This document shows positions 43,459 to 52,523 of a stretch of 64,000 nucleotides of DNA, piece by piece; the stretch's first letter is position 1, and each line of letters opens with the position of its first letter. The position numbers were made by a program, and so were the translations under genes. The notes below the pieces were generated by a model. That model made no database searches. It saw only the letters and a list, made by a program, of their open reading frames with translations, and was not told the origin of the DNA. This DNA comes from Nitrospinia bacterium (GTDB lineage Bacteria; Nitrospinota; Nitrospinia; Nitrospinales; JAJDAT01): contig JAJDAT010000026.1 in assembly GCA_029261715.1 (NCBI GenBank), forward strand, positions 1 to 64,000, in the 5' to 3' direction.

Positions 43459-43871
43459 TGTCCAATGAGATGCAAGACTACTTTGCGGTTGAATGAAATA
43501 TCACGATGTTCAAAAAGATAAATACCTTGCCAAGTACCTAAGGCTAATTTCCCTTCTATTAATGGGATAGATAGTTGAGTTTGTGTAAGAGCAGATCGAA
43601 TATGGGAAGGCATGTCGTCTGGTCCTTCGTCAGAATGCAGATAATTTCCACCTTCTGGAACAATTCGGCTAAAAAAATTTTCTAGATCAATCAATACGTC
43701 GGGATCGGCGTTTTCCTGGATAACTAATGAAGCTGAAGTGTGTTTGACAAAAACTGTCAAAAGACCGGTCTCAAAATTTTGTTCGCGAACCCAAGTAGAA
43801 ATTTCACGAGTGATATTATGTAATTTTTTTCCTCCTGTAGAAAAGTTTAATGTGCAGTTTTTTTGTTCCAT
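43455..43871 (-). CDS. yjbQ: YjbQ/UPF0047 family protein
   Basis: 138 residues from the ATG at 43869-43871; a longer in-frame form starts at 43937, but the family begins close to this Met. Family motifs: VFVKHTSASLVIQENADPDV near 41-60, DEGPDDMPSHIRSAL near 78-92 and LGTWQGIYLFEHRD near 110-123, with the conserved His and acidic residues. Members show weak thiamine-phosphate-synthase activity and form trimers; the biological role is unsettled. Translationally coupled (ATGA overlap) to the glycosyltransferase gene, although a functional link is not obvious. Confidence 0.9.
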   Translation of the reverse strand: MEQKNCTLNFSTGGKKLHNITREISTWVREQNFETGLLTVFVKHTSASLVIQENADPDVLIDLENFFSRIVPEGGNYLHSDEGPDDMPSHIRSALTQTQLSIPLIEGKLALGTWQGIYLFEHRDISFNRKVVLHLIGQ

Positions 43872-44041
43872 TCTTAAAATGCTATTTGTCGCAGATTCAT
43901 AATATAAGCTTGTCGGAAGCGCCGATAAATAATACACTATTGTTATAACAGATGTTTATCTTGCTCCAAATAGATTTTCCTTTGTCTACTTTCGGATTAT
44001 CCATTACTAACGCACAAGCGAATAATCATCAAGGAGTCTAT

Positions 44042-45466
44042 ATGACAACGCACGTAACAAACGAGGTGAGTTTTAGGAAAAGCGTTAATTTGACTGTTGA
44101 AATGGCAATTGCGACTCTCGATCTTCCAGAAGGGCTTGCATACTATATTGAATCTGTTGATAACGTTTACCAGATCAGGTTTCCAGTAAAAATTAAAGGA
44201 AAGATTGAGAGCTTCATCGGTTGGAGAGCTGTTCATGGGGAACATAAGTTACCAGTTAAGGGTGGAATACGTTTTGCCCCTAACGTGAATCAAGATGAAG
44301 TAGAAGCGTTAGCTGCGTTGATGAGTTATAAATGTGCGCTAGTGGATGTGCCTTTTGGAGGTTCTAAAGGGGGATTGGCAATTGACCCAAGAAGATATGA
44401 TGAAGAGTCTTTGGAAAAGATTACGCGTAGATTTGCTTTCGAGTTAATGAGGAAAGATTATATTGGACCTGCGACTAACGTTCCAGCTCCAGATATGGGA
44501 ACCGGACCAAGAGAAATGGCTTGGATTGCTAGCACATACAAAGCTCATAAGATGGATGATATTGATCATATGGCCTGTGTTACCGGAAAACCTGTGTCGC
44601 AAGGAGGAATACGCGGTCGAGTTGAAGCTACCGGGCGTGGAGTTGTTTTTGGATTACGTGAGTTTTTCAGACATCCAGAGGATGTTAAAATGGCAAAGAT
44701 GGAAGGTGGTTTAGAAGGCAAGAAAGTAATTGTCCAAGGATTAGGTAATGTCGGATATCACGCGGCAAAGATTTTAGAGGAAGAAGACGGAGCAAAAATT
44801 ATTGCTGTTCTAGAATATGATGGAGGTATCTTAAATCCCGATGGCATAGAGATTGAGGACTTAGCGGAATACCGCAAAAACAATAAAGGTATTAAGGGAT
44901 ATCCTAAAGGGACTTACGTTGAAGACAGCTCTACGCTACTTGAAGAGGAATGCGACATTCTCATTCCTGCTGCGTTAGAGGGAGTGATCAACCAAGAGAA
45001 CGCTTCAAGAGTCAAAGCAAAGTTGATTGCGGAAGCGGCAAACGGTCCTGTTACATTTGGCGCAGACGCCATTCTTAATCAAAAGGGAGTTGTTATTATT
45101 CCCGATGCTTATCTAAATGCAGGTGGTGTTACGGTATCTTATTTTGAATGGATCAAAAATCTTTCCCATATACGTTTGGGAAGAATGCAACGCCGTTATG
45201 AGGAAAGGCAAAACGCCGAGTTGATCCAGGCGATAGAGGCTTCTGGAACTGCTGTTTCCGAAAATTTAAGAAAGTCACTCCTTCAAGGGGCGGATGAAAT
45301 AGATTTGGTGCGGTCTGGTCTAGACGACACAATGCGTATGGCATTTCAGTTTATTAGAGAAAGGTATTGGAGTCGGGATAATGTCTCGAGCTACCGAATT
45401 GCCGCTATGGCAATTGCAGTAGAAAAAATTGCGAATAATGTGATGGAACAGGGTGTATACCCATAA
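44042..45466 (+). CDS. gdhA: Glutamate dehydrogenase (Glu/Leu/Phe/Val dehydrogenase family)
   Basis: 474 residues from the ATG at 44042, preceded by AAGGAG at 44031-44036; the open frame extends 30 codons further upstream but lacks a ribosome site. Substrate domain: KGGIRFAPNVNQDEVEALAA, the catalytic-Lys region MSYKCALVDVPFGGSKGG and PAPDMGTGPREMAW. The NAD(P)-binding Rossmann motif is VIVQGLGNVGYHAA. It interconverts glutamate and 2-oxoglutarate plus ammonia. The C-terminal part is longer than the hexameric E. coli-type arrangement at the same position and resembles the GdhB/RocG branch. Cofactor preference cannot be fixed by eye. Confidence 0.93.
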   Translation: MTTHVTNEVSFRKSVNLTVEMAIATLDLPEGLAYYIESVDNVYQIRFPVKIKGKIESFIGWRAVHGEHKLPVKGGIRFAPNVNQDEVEALAALMSYKCALVDVPFGGSKGGLAIDPRRYDEESLEKITRRFAFELMRKDYIGPATNVPAPDMGTGPREMAWIASTYKAHKMDDIDHMACVTGKPVSQGGIRGRVEATGRGVVFGLREFFRHPEDVKMAKMEGGLEGKKVIVQGLGNVGYHAAKILEEEDGAKIIAVLEYDGGILNPDGIEIEDLAEYRKNNKGIKGYPKGTYVEDSSTLLEEECDILIPAALEGVINQENASRVKAKLIAEAANGPVTFGADAILNQKGVVIIPDAYLNAGGVTVSYFEWIKNLSHIRLGRMQRRYEERQNAELIQAIEASGTAVSENLRKSLLQGADEIDLVRSGLDDTMRMAFQFIRERYWSRDNVSSYRIAAMAIAVEKIANNVMEQGVYP

Positions 45467-45510
45467 GGAATACTTTGGGCAAGACTGCTAAGTGTGAGAG
45501 AGGCGAAGAG

Positions 45511-45750
45511 ATGGAGACTGATAGCTTTCAGGACCCAGCAAAAAAAAGCTGGGTTTGGATAAGCTTGATTGTCTTGATTCTAGGAATGACTCCCTTTTGG
45601 CCAATAACTGGAACTATCTGGGGATATCCTAGATGGGTTGTCTTTGCAGTTTTTATGAGTTTCATAACTAGTGTATTTATTGCGATAGTCATTCTTTTTG
45701 TTTGGAAAGATTCTGAAAGCAAAAAGAATGAACCTTCGCAAAATACCTAG
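45511..45750 (+). CDS. Small two-helix membrane protein, unknown function
   Basis: 79 residues from the ATG at 45511 (GAGAGG upstream); a TTG 36 bases earlier is less likely. Two membrane helices (WVWISLIVLILGMTPFW and WVVFAVFMSFITSVFIAIVI) with a polar C-terminus. It follows gdhA by 44 bp and is probably co-transcribed. It resembles the small subunits that accompany some solute symporters, but no symporter gene follows, so I assign no role. Confidence 0.65.
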   Translation: METDSFQDPAKKSWVWISLIVLILGMTPFWPITGTIWGYPRWVVFAVFMSFITSVFIAIVILFVWKDSESKKNEPSQNT

Positions 45751-45782
45751 CTTTTATCTTCAAACAGTTTAGTCAGGGAAAA

Positions 45783-47747
45783 TTATTTCCCACCTGGTTT
45801 AATACGCGCTTTTAGTTCGAGAACATTGTTTCGCAATTGAGCGACGACTCTTTTTGTATCTGTTTTTAAGGAATCTTCCGTAACTTTTTCTTTAGAATAA
45901 CCAGATATTTTTTTTCGGATGTCGTCAATTGCTTTTTCTAATTTAACGCTACGTTTTTCGCTAAAACTTTTTGCTAAAGCTCCTTTTAGTCCCTCTCCTT
46001 GAAAGTGAAATGTTGCGGCTTTCAGGACTTTTCTGCGCGGTAAATATTTTTTACCTTTTTTCCAGTCGCCAACAGCTTCGTAAAGTAATTTTTCAATATT
46101 ATCTACGATAAGGTCATAATCGGTCGCGTCGACTAAATCATGGATCTCGCCAGGTTTGGAGTCGGAATCCATTTTAAAATCGATAACTTCATCTTTACCG
46201 TTTAAGGACACCAGTTTTGTATATTTATCGATTTCTCGCGGATAAAGCCGCGGGTGCCAAACCTGCATAATATATTCTTTACTTTTTACTTTTTGTATAA
46301 GGTATTCGCTGTTCTCGTTAGTGGTTGTAAAGTAGCCATTGGGGGCTACAAAGACTGTCCCAACCATGTCTTTATGCATATTGCAACGAAGAACGATAGG
46401 GCCGGCGTCTTGCACCAAAATGGAACGAGACGCTCCAGAAGCCATTGCTCCAAGGTTAAATTGGTTCTTCAAAGACTTTGAGTAAATATTATGAACTTCT
46501 CGATCATTATTTACAAAAGTCAGCGTTGAACCTACCTGCACCGCAGAGTTTGGAGGTGAAAACTGTAAATTATTTTGAGAAATTGTTATAGATTGGGTTT
46601 TTTGTTTGGGAGCTTTTAACTTATCTTTTGTTTCAAGGTAAACGATAGCGTTAGGGCCTATGGGTTGGCCGTTAATTAAAATTTTTCCAGAAATATCAGT
46701 ATATTCCTTAAAAATTTTCGCGCTGGAACCTTCCATTTTATGGTCGGAGCCTTCAGATTTTTTATCGATTTCTTTACCAAGTTCCGCTAATTTTTTTTCT
46801 TCAGGGCTTACTAGTTTAGGACTTTCTTGAATTGACTTAACTGCGCTGTATTGTTGTAGAAACCTTTGAACAAAAGGTTTATCGAACTCTTTATCTATCT
46901 TGATTGCTTTTTTAAAAAATGGCACAGCTTGGTCAAACTTTGTTTGTAAGCTCAGTACGATTCCTAAATTAAAATTTGTGACCCCTAATTGTGGGTTTAG
47001 CTCTAAAGCCTTGCGGTAGCTTGCTTCTTCCTTGGCAAATTCCTTGTTACGTCCATAAGCCTTTCCCAATGAATTGTAAGCCATAATATTTTTGGGGTTA
47101 ATTTCTAGAGTTTTTTTGAATAATCTAATCGCTCCATCACTATCTTTTCCTAGTAGTTTGGACATCCCCCAATTATAGGCAATTTCTTCATCATAAGGAT
47201 CTAACTCGGCGGCGCGCGCAAAATATTGGTCTGCTTTTTGATAGTTTTTTGACATGCGAGCCGCTGTTGCTCTAATAGCAAATACTTCTGCGGAATTTGG
47301 ACTAATTTGCGCGGCTTTTTCAAATACTTCATCGGCAGAGTTAAATTTGCCTCGCTCAGCTAAAGACATTCCTTGAGCAATAAGCTCTAAGGTTTCTCGT
47401 GGTAAGTGACTTCCTGGAAATGGATTATTTTGAATATCTTCGCGATTTGCTAGAATTATTGGGTCGTCTGAATATTGAGAAGAAGGAGTGGCGTTTATGC
47501 GGGCATTTTTTGCCTCGACCGTACTATTAGAAAAAAGCGATATTGTAAAGGTGAAAGCGGCAACACTTAAAATTAGACAAAAACGAGAAGAAAGCATATT
47601 AGAAAAGTACCGAGTATTTAATTTTGAGGTTTTTACAGGATTTTTTTTAGAATTCATTACCGTAGAGATATATTTGGAGTTAATTTTATTCGAGCTATTT
47701 TTTTTTATTCGAAATTTAAATAAATACAGGCTTAATAAACCAACCAT
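45783..47747 (-). CDS. Exported TPR protein with C-terminal cupredoxin (plastocyanin-like) domain
   Basis: 654 residues from the longest start; ATGs at 47657 and 47597 are alternatives, and the last one would begin a good signal peptide (ending STVEA). TPRs run from about 125 to 290. A carboxypeptidase-regulatory-like/cupredoxin region at about 350-510 contains type-1 copper ligands: His in DREVHNIYS, then VLRCNMHKDMVG with Cys, His and Met in the blue-copper order. A helical basic C-terminus follows (about 560-654). This resembles methylamine-utilisation-type plastocyanin proteins. It probably serves as a periplasmic electron carrier or copper protein with a docking scaffold, possibly linked to the cytochromes at 16-31 kb. 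Confidence 0.8.
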   Translation of the reverse strand: MVGLLSLYLFKFRIKKNSSNKINSKYISTVMNSKKNPVKTSKLNTRYFSNMLSSRFCLILSVAAFTFTISLFSNSTVEAKNARINATPSSQYSDDPIILANREDIQNNPFPGSHLPRETLELIAQGMSLAERGKFNSADEVFEKAAQISPNSAEVFAIRATAARMSKNYQKADQYFARAAELDPYDEEIAYNWGMSKLLGKDSDGAIRLFKKTLEINPKNIMAYNSLGKAYGRNKEFAKEEASYRKALELNPQLGVTNFNLGIVLSLQTKFDQAVPFFKKAIKIDKEFDKPFVQRFLQQYSAVKSIQESPKLVSPEEKKLAELGKEIDKKSEGSDHKMEGSSAKIFKEYTDISGKILINGQPIGPNAIVYLETKDKLKAPKQKTQSITISQNNLQFSPPNSAVQVGSTLTFVNNDREVHNIYSKSLKNQFNLGAMASGASRSILVQDAGPIVLRCNMHKDMVGTVFVAPNGYFTTTNENSEYLIQKVKSKEYIMQVWHPRLYPREIDKYTKLVSLNGKDEVIDFKMDSDSKPGEIHDLVDATDYDLIVDNIEKLLYEAVGDWKKGKKYLPRRKVLKAATFHFQGEGLKGALAKSFSEKRSVKLEKAIDDIRKKISGYSKEKVTEDSLKTDTKRVVAQLRNNVLELKARIKPGGK

Positions 47748-47917
47748 TTAGATAGAAAAAGTTCTCAAAATATTATACTTATCAGAGGTTTAGCTCTTTA
47801 ATTAGTAGCAATAGTAGACCCGTAAAAACATCACGATGAGTTAAGGGATGAGCGAAACTTGAATGCCAAAGTTTTGTGAATACTGAATTTAAAATCAAAA
47901 AAGGTTTTAGGGATTCC

Positions 47918-48166
47918 TTAAAGCTCTGAGCGTAACCTAGGCAAAGGAAGGTTTAAAACGCTTTTTTTAGGCAATTCGTCCGCAGTTACAGGGGACGTCC
48001 TTCGCATAGACGTTTGGGCTACTTTAGCGGCAAATGATGAAAACTTATAATCTACAGATTTCGTTTCGCAATCGGGACACTCTGTTTCCTCCTTATTTAC
48101 GTTAGCGGATTGAAGGAGGGTGAAGTCTTTTTTACAATCATTACAATAGTATTCAAAAAGTGGCAT
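47918..48166 (-). CDS. FmdB-type zinc-ribbon protein
   Basis: 82 residues from MPLFEYYC (an ATG two codons earlier also exists). Two CxxC pairs, CNDC near 8-11 and CPDC near 31-34, make the single-zinc ribbon of the FmdB regulatory family; the tail is unstructured. The family was named from a methylotroph regulator, but its general function is not established. It is divergent from dcd. Confidence 0.85.
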   Translation of the reverse strand: MPLFEYYCNDCKKDFTLLQSANVNKEETECPDCETKSVDYKFSSFAAKVAQTSMRRTSPVTADELPKKSVLNLPLPRLRSEL

Positions 48167-48325
48167 AATCATTTTCCCGAATTTTTTCTGGGGTCCTCGA
48201 ATTATGAGGTTGAAATGTTGAGCTTATTAGGATTAAATCATAGCTCAAAACTACCTGTCAATGGGTTTTTAAATCGTTTATTATTTATAACACCTTAGTT
48301 TTACTGCCATTAAGTCTTCCCTGAA

Positions 48326-49495
48326 ATGAAACCTCTTGCAGCAAAATCCTTATTGTCCAAAGATCTAGCGACTAGTATTAAGAGTCGGTCAGGTTATTTG
48401 CCTATTCAAATGCTTGAATTGGCCTATCACCAAGGCGTTATTCATGCCGAAACTTCGCTCGTTGAATCGCAGTTTCAACCAGGTAGTTTGGATTTGCGCT
48501 TAGGAAAAAAAGCCTATCGCATCCAAAGCAGTTTTTTACCTGAAACGGGGACTGTCGAGTCCAAATTAAAAGATCTTATAATGTATGACGTTGATTTAAG
48601 GGATGGCGGGATTTTGGAAAGAGGGGCTATGTACCTCATTCCCTTAATGGAAGAACTTGAGTTACCTCGCGATTTATATGGCCGAACAAACCCAAAAAGT
48701 TCTATTGGGCGTTTGGATATGTTTACTCGGGTTATTACGGATTATGGTCATAGATTTGACGAAATTATTCCAGGTTATAAAGGGAAATTATATTTAGAGG
48801 TAATTGCGCGGTCGTTTCCCGTAAAGGTTCAAGAAGGGTTAACGTTAAACCAATTACGATTAATTAGAAAAAATCCGGATATCTCAGATAAATCCCTAAA
48901 GATTCAATACCGGAAGCAACCTATATTGTTCGACGCGTCAGGAAGCCCATTACCGCTTGAAGATGTTATTGTTGACGACGGACTTTATATTGGAATTGAT
49001 CTATCTTCTAAAGGGAACGATCCGATTGCGTTTAAAGCAAAGTCCAATAGCGCAGTTATTGATTTATCTAAGATTCATCACTATGACGTTTCTGATTTTT
49101 GGGAACCTATTTACAAGCAAAAAAAGAAAAGATTGATATTAGAGCCAGAAAGTTTTTATATAATGATGTCTAAAGAAAAAATTTGTATATGGCCTCATTT
49201 GTTAGCTGAAATGGTGGCGTATGAACCGAATAGCGGTGAATTGAGAACTCATTATGCAGGTTTTTTTGACCCTGGGTTTGGTTGGCACGGAGGCAAGTCT
49301 CATAAAAACCAGGGTACGCGAGCTGTAATGGAGGTCCGACCGCACGACGTTCCGTTTTTAGTTGAAGATGGGCAGACTTTCTGTCGGCTTAAATTTGAAA
49401 AAGTGATAGAAAAGCCCAGAATTATATATGGTAAAGATATTCAATCGAATTACCATTCCCAAAAGCTAACTCTCAGTAAATTTTTTAAAAGTTAA
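48326..49495 (+). CDS. dcd: 2'-deoxycytidine 5'-triphosphate deaminase, long form
   Basis: 389 residues, the two-domain form (PF06559 type) rather than the about 190-residue E. coli Dcd. Motifs: ESQFQPGSLDLRLGKKAYRI near 52-71, GRTNPKSSIGRLDMFTRVI near 118-136, and in the second half AGFFDPGFGWHGG and GTRAVMEVRPHDVPFLVEDG, the two copies of the trimer active-site features. It deaminates dCTP to dUTP for dTTP supply. There is no clear Shine-Dalgarno sequence. Monocistronic. Confidence 0.9.
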   Translation: MKPLAAKSLLSKDLATSIKSRSGYLPIQMLELAYHQGVIHAETSLVESQFQPGSLDLRLGKKAYRIQSSFLPETGTVESKLKDLIMYDVDLRDGGILERGAMYLIPLMEELELPRDLYGRTNPKSSIGRLDMFTRVITDYGHRFDEIIPGYKGKLYLEVIARSFPVKVQEGLTLNQLRLIRKNPDISDKSLKIQYRKQPILFDASGSPLPLEDVIVDDGLYIGIDLSSKGNDPIAFKAKSNSAVIDLSKIHHYDVSDFWEPIYKQKKKRLILEPESFYIMMSKEKICIWPHLLAEMVAYEPNSGELRTHYAGFFDPGFGWHGGKSHKNQGTRAVMEVRPHDVPFLVEDGQTFCRLKFEKVIEKPRIIYGKDIQSNYHSQKLTLSKFFKS

Positions 49496-49634
49496 GAAAA
49501 CTCCCAAAAAATCTCTTTTTCAGAATATTTTGATTAATTCAATTATTCTAAAAAAGTCTTCTTTGGTTTTTCTTGCGCAAAATGATTTAAAGTTTTATTT
49601 TGGAAGATGAGTCAATAATTAAAGGTGGATCAGC

Positions 49635-50612
49635 GTGGAACGAAGCGAAATTAAGGCAATTGTTGAAAATATTTTATTAGCCGCAGACGAACCTGTTACT
49701 TCGGAGCGGTTAGCGGCTACTGTTATCAATGGAATGCCAAGTTCTGATTTTGAATCGATTTTGGAAGAATTGAAAGAAGATTATACGGACCGGAACTTAC
49801 AAATAGTAGAAGTGGCAGAGGGCTTCCTTCTTACTACAAGACGAGACTATTCCGATTGGATTAGGAAGTTCTACCGATCCGATAAGACGGCGAGATTATC
49901 ACAACCGGCTTTAGATAGTCTCTCAATCATTGCTTATAAACAGCCAATCACTAGGTCTGAAGTTGAAGAAATTAGAGGTGTTGATTCAGCTGGAGTTGTA
50001 AAAACTTTACTGGAAAAAAAGATCATAGCCCCAGCAGGGAGAAAACAGGTTTTAGGGCGTCCAATGATGTATAAGACGGCTCAAAAGTTTCTTGAATATT
50101 TTGGGTTGAAGGACTTGGGGGATTTGCCAACCTTAGACGATTTGAAAGAAGCTGAGCTATTGGGAGACCAAAGCGAAGGCTCTGAACAACAAACTCGTTT
50201 GCTTTTTGAAGATCCTGTTATCGATGGCCCTGACGCATTGCCAACTGATGGTTCTGAGAGTTCATCAAATGCTGAAGTCTTAGAGCAAGATGTAGAAGAA
50301 GAAACTAATGAAATAGTAGGAGATGAGAACGTAGATTCTAATTCAGAAGAAACCTCTGCTTCTGAAGATTCATCAAATACTGAAGTCTCAGAGCAAGATG
50401 TAAAAGAAGAAATTAATGAAATAGTAGGAGATGAGAATGTCGATTCTAATTCAGAAGAAACCTCTGTTTCTGAAGATTCATCAAATACTGAAGTCTCAGA
50501 GCAAGATGTAGAAGAAGAAACTAATGAAATAGTAGGAGATGAAGAAGTCGATTCTAATTCAGAAGAAACCTCTGTTTCTGAAGATAGTTTGAAGGATAAT
50601 TCAGATTCGTAA
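49635..50612 (+). CDS. scpB: Segregation and condensation protein ScpB with long acidic repeat tail
   Basis: 325 residues from a GTG with AAAGGTGG upstream. Residues 1-175 are the winged-helix ScpB core (IVENILLAADEPVTSERLAA, LSIIAYKQPITRSEVEEIRGVDS, GRPMMYKTAQKFLEYFGL). ScpB dimers bridge ScpA and SMC in chromosome condensation. From about 205 the protein is a Glu/Ser/Asp/Asn-rich tail containing three 36-residue units encoded by a 108-bp tandem repeat; usual ScpB is about 180-220. The tail would be highly negative and disordered. rluB follows 60 bp downstream, the standard gene pair; scpA is not adjacent. Confidence 0.92.
   Translation: MERSEIKAIVENILLAADEPVTSERLAATVINGMPSSDFESILEELKEDYTDRNLQIVEVAEGFLLTTRRDYSDWIRKFYRSDKTARLSQPALDSLSIIAYKQPITRSEVEEIRGVDSAGVVKTLLEKKIIAPAGRKQVLGRPMMYKTAQKFLEYFGLKDLGDLPTLDDLKEAELLGDQSEGSEQQTRLLFEDPVIDGPDALPTDGSESSSNAEVLEQDVEEETNEIVGDENVDSNSEETSASEDSSNTEVSEQDVKEEINEIVGDENVDSNSEETSVSEDSSNTEVSEQDVEEETNEIVGDEEVDSNSEETSVSEDSLKDNSDS
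50262..50585. repeat. 108-bp tandem repeat, three units, in scpB
   Basis: Units start at 50262, 50370 and 50478, with the third ending at 50585. They are nearly identical and encode an acidic 36-residue module (SSN-EV-EQDV-EE...SEET-SED). The period is a multiple of three. Confidence 0.9.
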
Positions 50613-50672
50613 TAAGAGTTTTAAAAAATAACCTTAATTAAAATGAAGTACTGATTGAGCGTTTAAATAAAA

Positions 50673-51428
50673 ATGAAAACCCGATTGCAAAAATTAATTG
50701 CTGGAGCTGGTTTGGCTTCTAGAAGAGAAGCCGAAAAATGGATTTCAGAAGGCAAAGTTATGGTAAATGGAAGGACCATAACCCAATTAGGAGCGTCAGC
50801 AGACCTGGCAGTGGATTGTGTGAAAGTTCGCGGAAGAGTTCTTCCTCCGCAATCCGATAAAATGTATTTGGCATTTTTTAAACCAACTAACTGTTTAACG
50901 ACCCTAAAGGATGATGGGGAAAGACCTACAGTTATGGATTATTTTAAAAAGGTTAAGGAAAAAATATATCCAGTAGGGAGATTGGATTTTAATACTCAAG
51001 GTATATTACTTTTGACAAATGATGGGGCATTATCAAAGGATTTATTAGATCCCAAAAACAAAGTCCCCAGAACTTATCGAGCTAAAGTTCGTGGCGTTCC
51101 AGAGCCAAAGACTATTGCAAAAATGAAAAGCGGTCTTCGACTGGATGGAGATCCTACGTTGCCTCTAGATGCAGAAATTTGGCGAGAGAGCGGGAAAAAC
51201 TGTTTTTTAACCCTGACTCTATACGAAGGCAAAAACCGTCATATTAAGAGAATTTGCGAAGTTGTGAGACATCCTGTAATCAAACTTAAAAGGACGCATT
51301 TCGCGTATATCAATCTACACGGTTTATCTCCTGGCGAATACCGCCATTTAACGAGAAAAGAAGTTGAAAACTTACGACGTCTTATCACAAAAGCCCGCAA
51401 AAGCGATAGCTCCGATTCAACCAAATAA
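50673..51428 (+). CDS. rluB: rRNA pseudouridine synthase RluB/RsuA family
   Basis: 251 residues. An S4 RNA-binding domain (1-60, LQKLIAGAGLASRREAEKWI) is followed by the pseudouridine synthase core with GRLDFNTQGILLLTNDG, which holds the catalytic Asp, and NRHIKRICEVVRHPVIKLKR. It modifies a uridine in 23S (RluB) or 16S (RsuA) rRNA; linkage to scpB favours RluB. The tail is short and basic. The next gene begins within a few bases, so it is in an operon. Confidence 0.92.
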   Translation: MKTRLQKLIAGAGLASRREAEKWISEGKVMVNGRTITQLGASADLAVDCVKVRGRVLPPQSDKMYLAFFKPTNCLTTLKDDGERPTVMDYFKKVKEKIYPVGRLDFNTQGILLLTNDGALSKDLLDPKNKVPRTYRAKVRGVPEPKTIAKMKSGLRLDGDPTLPLDAEIWRESGKNCFLTLTLYEGKNRHIKRICEVVRHPVIKLKRTHFAYINLHGLSPGEYRHLTRKEVENLRRLITKARKSDSSDSTK

Positions 51429-51432
51429 TATA

Positions 51433-52521
51433 GTGGATCGTATAAGGAGCGTTAAGATTCCTTCCGTTATAAAAATCGTTTCAAAATATTATTCTTCCTT
51501 AATCAATCAGCGTGGGCTATGGCTTTTCATTGCGGTAATTTTTTTTAACCCATTGCCTGTGGGTGCGCAATCGTCCGTTTCCTTTTCCGAAGATAGGGTC
51601 ATTTCCCGTTTGCCTCTTTTTTATGAGGTCACAGCTGAAGCGGAAGCTATTGCAAATAATTTTGTTTCTGCCAGAAAAAAAGCCGTAAAATCGGCAATGA
51701 AAATTGCGGTTCAAGATGCGATTGAAAGTATTCTTGGAAATGAATCTGATTCAACTGATAGCAATATTTTAAGAAAAATCTTGTCTCGCCCCAAACGATA
51801 TGTAAAAAGCTACCGTTTCTTGAGCGCTTATGACAATACATCGTTGATGTTAGCTGAAATTCGTTTAGAGGTAGAAATTTATGTCCAAGAATTAAAGCAA
51901 AAATTAAGATCTATTGGGGCGTTAACAACTCCAGCAGAAGATAGGACCGTCGCCATTCTCATACTGGAAACAGGAGTTTCTTCCTCAGATAAATCTTTTT
52001 GGGATACTATCCCTATCTCCGAAATAGCATTAGTCCAAAGGTTTCAAGAAGCTGGCATTCAAGCTATTAATCGTAATTCTATAAGAGATTTAATTTCTGA
52101 AGAAGTTGCAATCAAAGCGGCTGAAGGAGATATCGCCTCCGCTGTTGATGTAGGATATCGAAGTGGAACAGATGTGGTTATTGTTGGAAAAGCCATATCT
52201 TCAAGACCTCAAGAAGAAGACGGAGAAACTCAAGCCAGCGTTACTTTAAAAGCGATATCATCATCTAGAGGAACATTGATTGCCGCTAGGAGCGTGTTTG
52301 CTTCAGCTTTGGAAGAAGATCCAATTCGTAGCGAATTTTTGGCTTTTGATCAAGCGACTTCAAAGATAAGCAAATTTTTAATAGATTCTGTTCAGGAATT
52401 TTGGACGTCAAAATTAAATAAGTCTCCTAAGGAACAAAACTTGTCGAATAAGAATTCTATTTCGAAGTCAAATCCTCAGGCCCCCGCCTCGGATGTGCCT
52501 TCAATGTTTGGAGATCTTTAG
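51433..52521 (+). CDS. Exported protein, FlgT/CsgG-like folds possible, unknown function
   Basis: 362 residues from a GTG four bases after rluB; an ATG at 51364 inside rluB is a less likely start. A hydrophobic segment ending PLPVGAQ is a signal peptide after a basic N-region. The mature protein has a domain with ARKKAVKSAMKIAVQDAIESIL near 95-116, like the N-terminal domain of FlgT and related LPP20-type envelope proteins, then a strand/helix domain (AILILETG, VDVGYRSGTDVVIVGKAIS) like the CsgG/TolB-N fold. It is probably a periplasmic envelope protein. The AI-2E-type permease follows two bases later. Confidence 0.65.
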   Translation: MDRIRSVKIPSVIKIVSKYYSSLINQRGLWLFIAVIFFNPLPVGAQSSVSFSEDRVISRLPLFYEVTAEAEAIANNFVSARKKAVKSAMKIAVQDAIESILGNESDSTDSNILRKILSRPKRYVKSYRFLSAYDNTSLMLAEIRLEVEIYVQELKQKLRSIGALTTPAEDRTVAILILETGVSSSDKSFWDTIPISEIALVQRFQEAGIQAINRNSIRDLISEEVAIKAAEGDIASAVDVGYRSGTDVVIVGKAISSRPQEEDGETQASVTLKAISSSRGTLIAARSVFASALEEDPIRSEFLAFDQATSKISKFLIDSVQEFWTSKLNKSPKEQNLSNKNSISKSNPQAPASDVPSMFGDL

Positions 52522-52523
52522 AT

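Noticed and set aside
50262-50585. Possible CRISPR-like repeat array
   Set aside because: The units are contiguous with no spacers, in frame, and inside scpB, so it is a coding tandem repeat.
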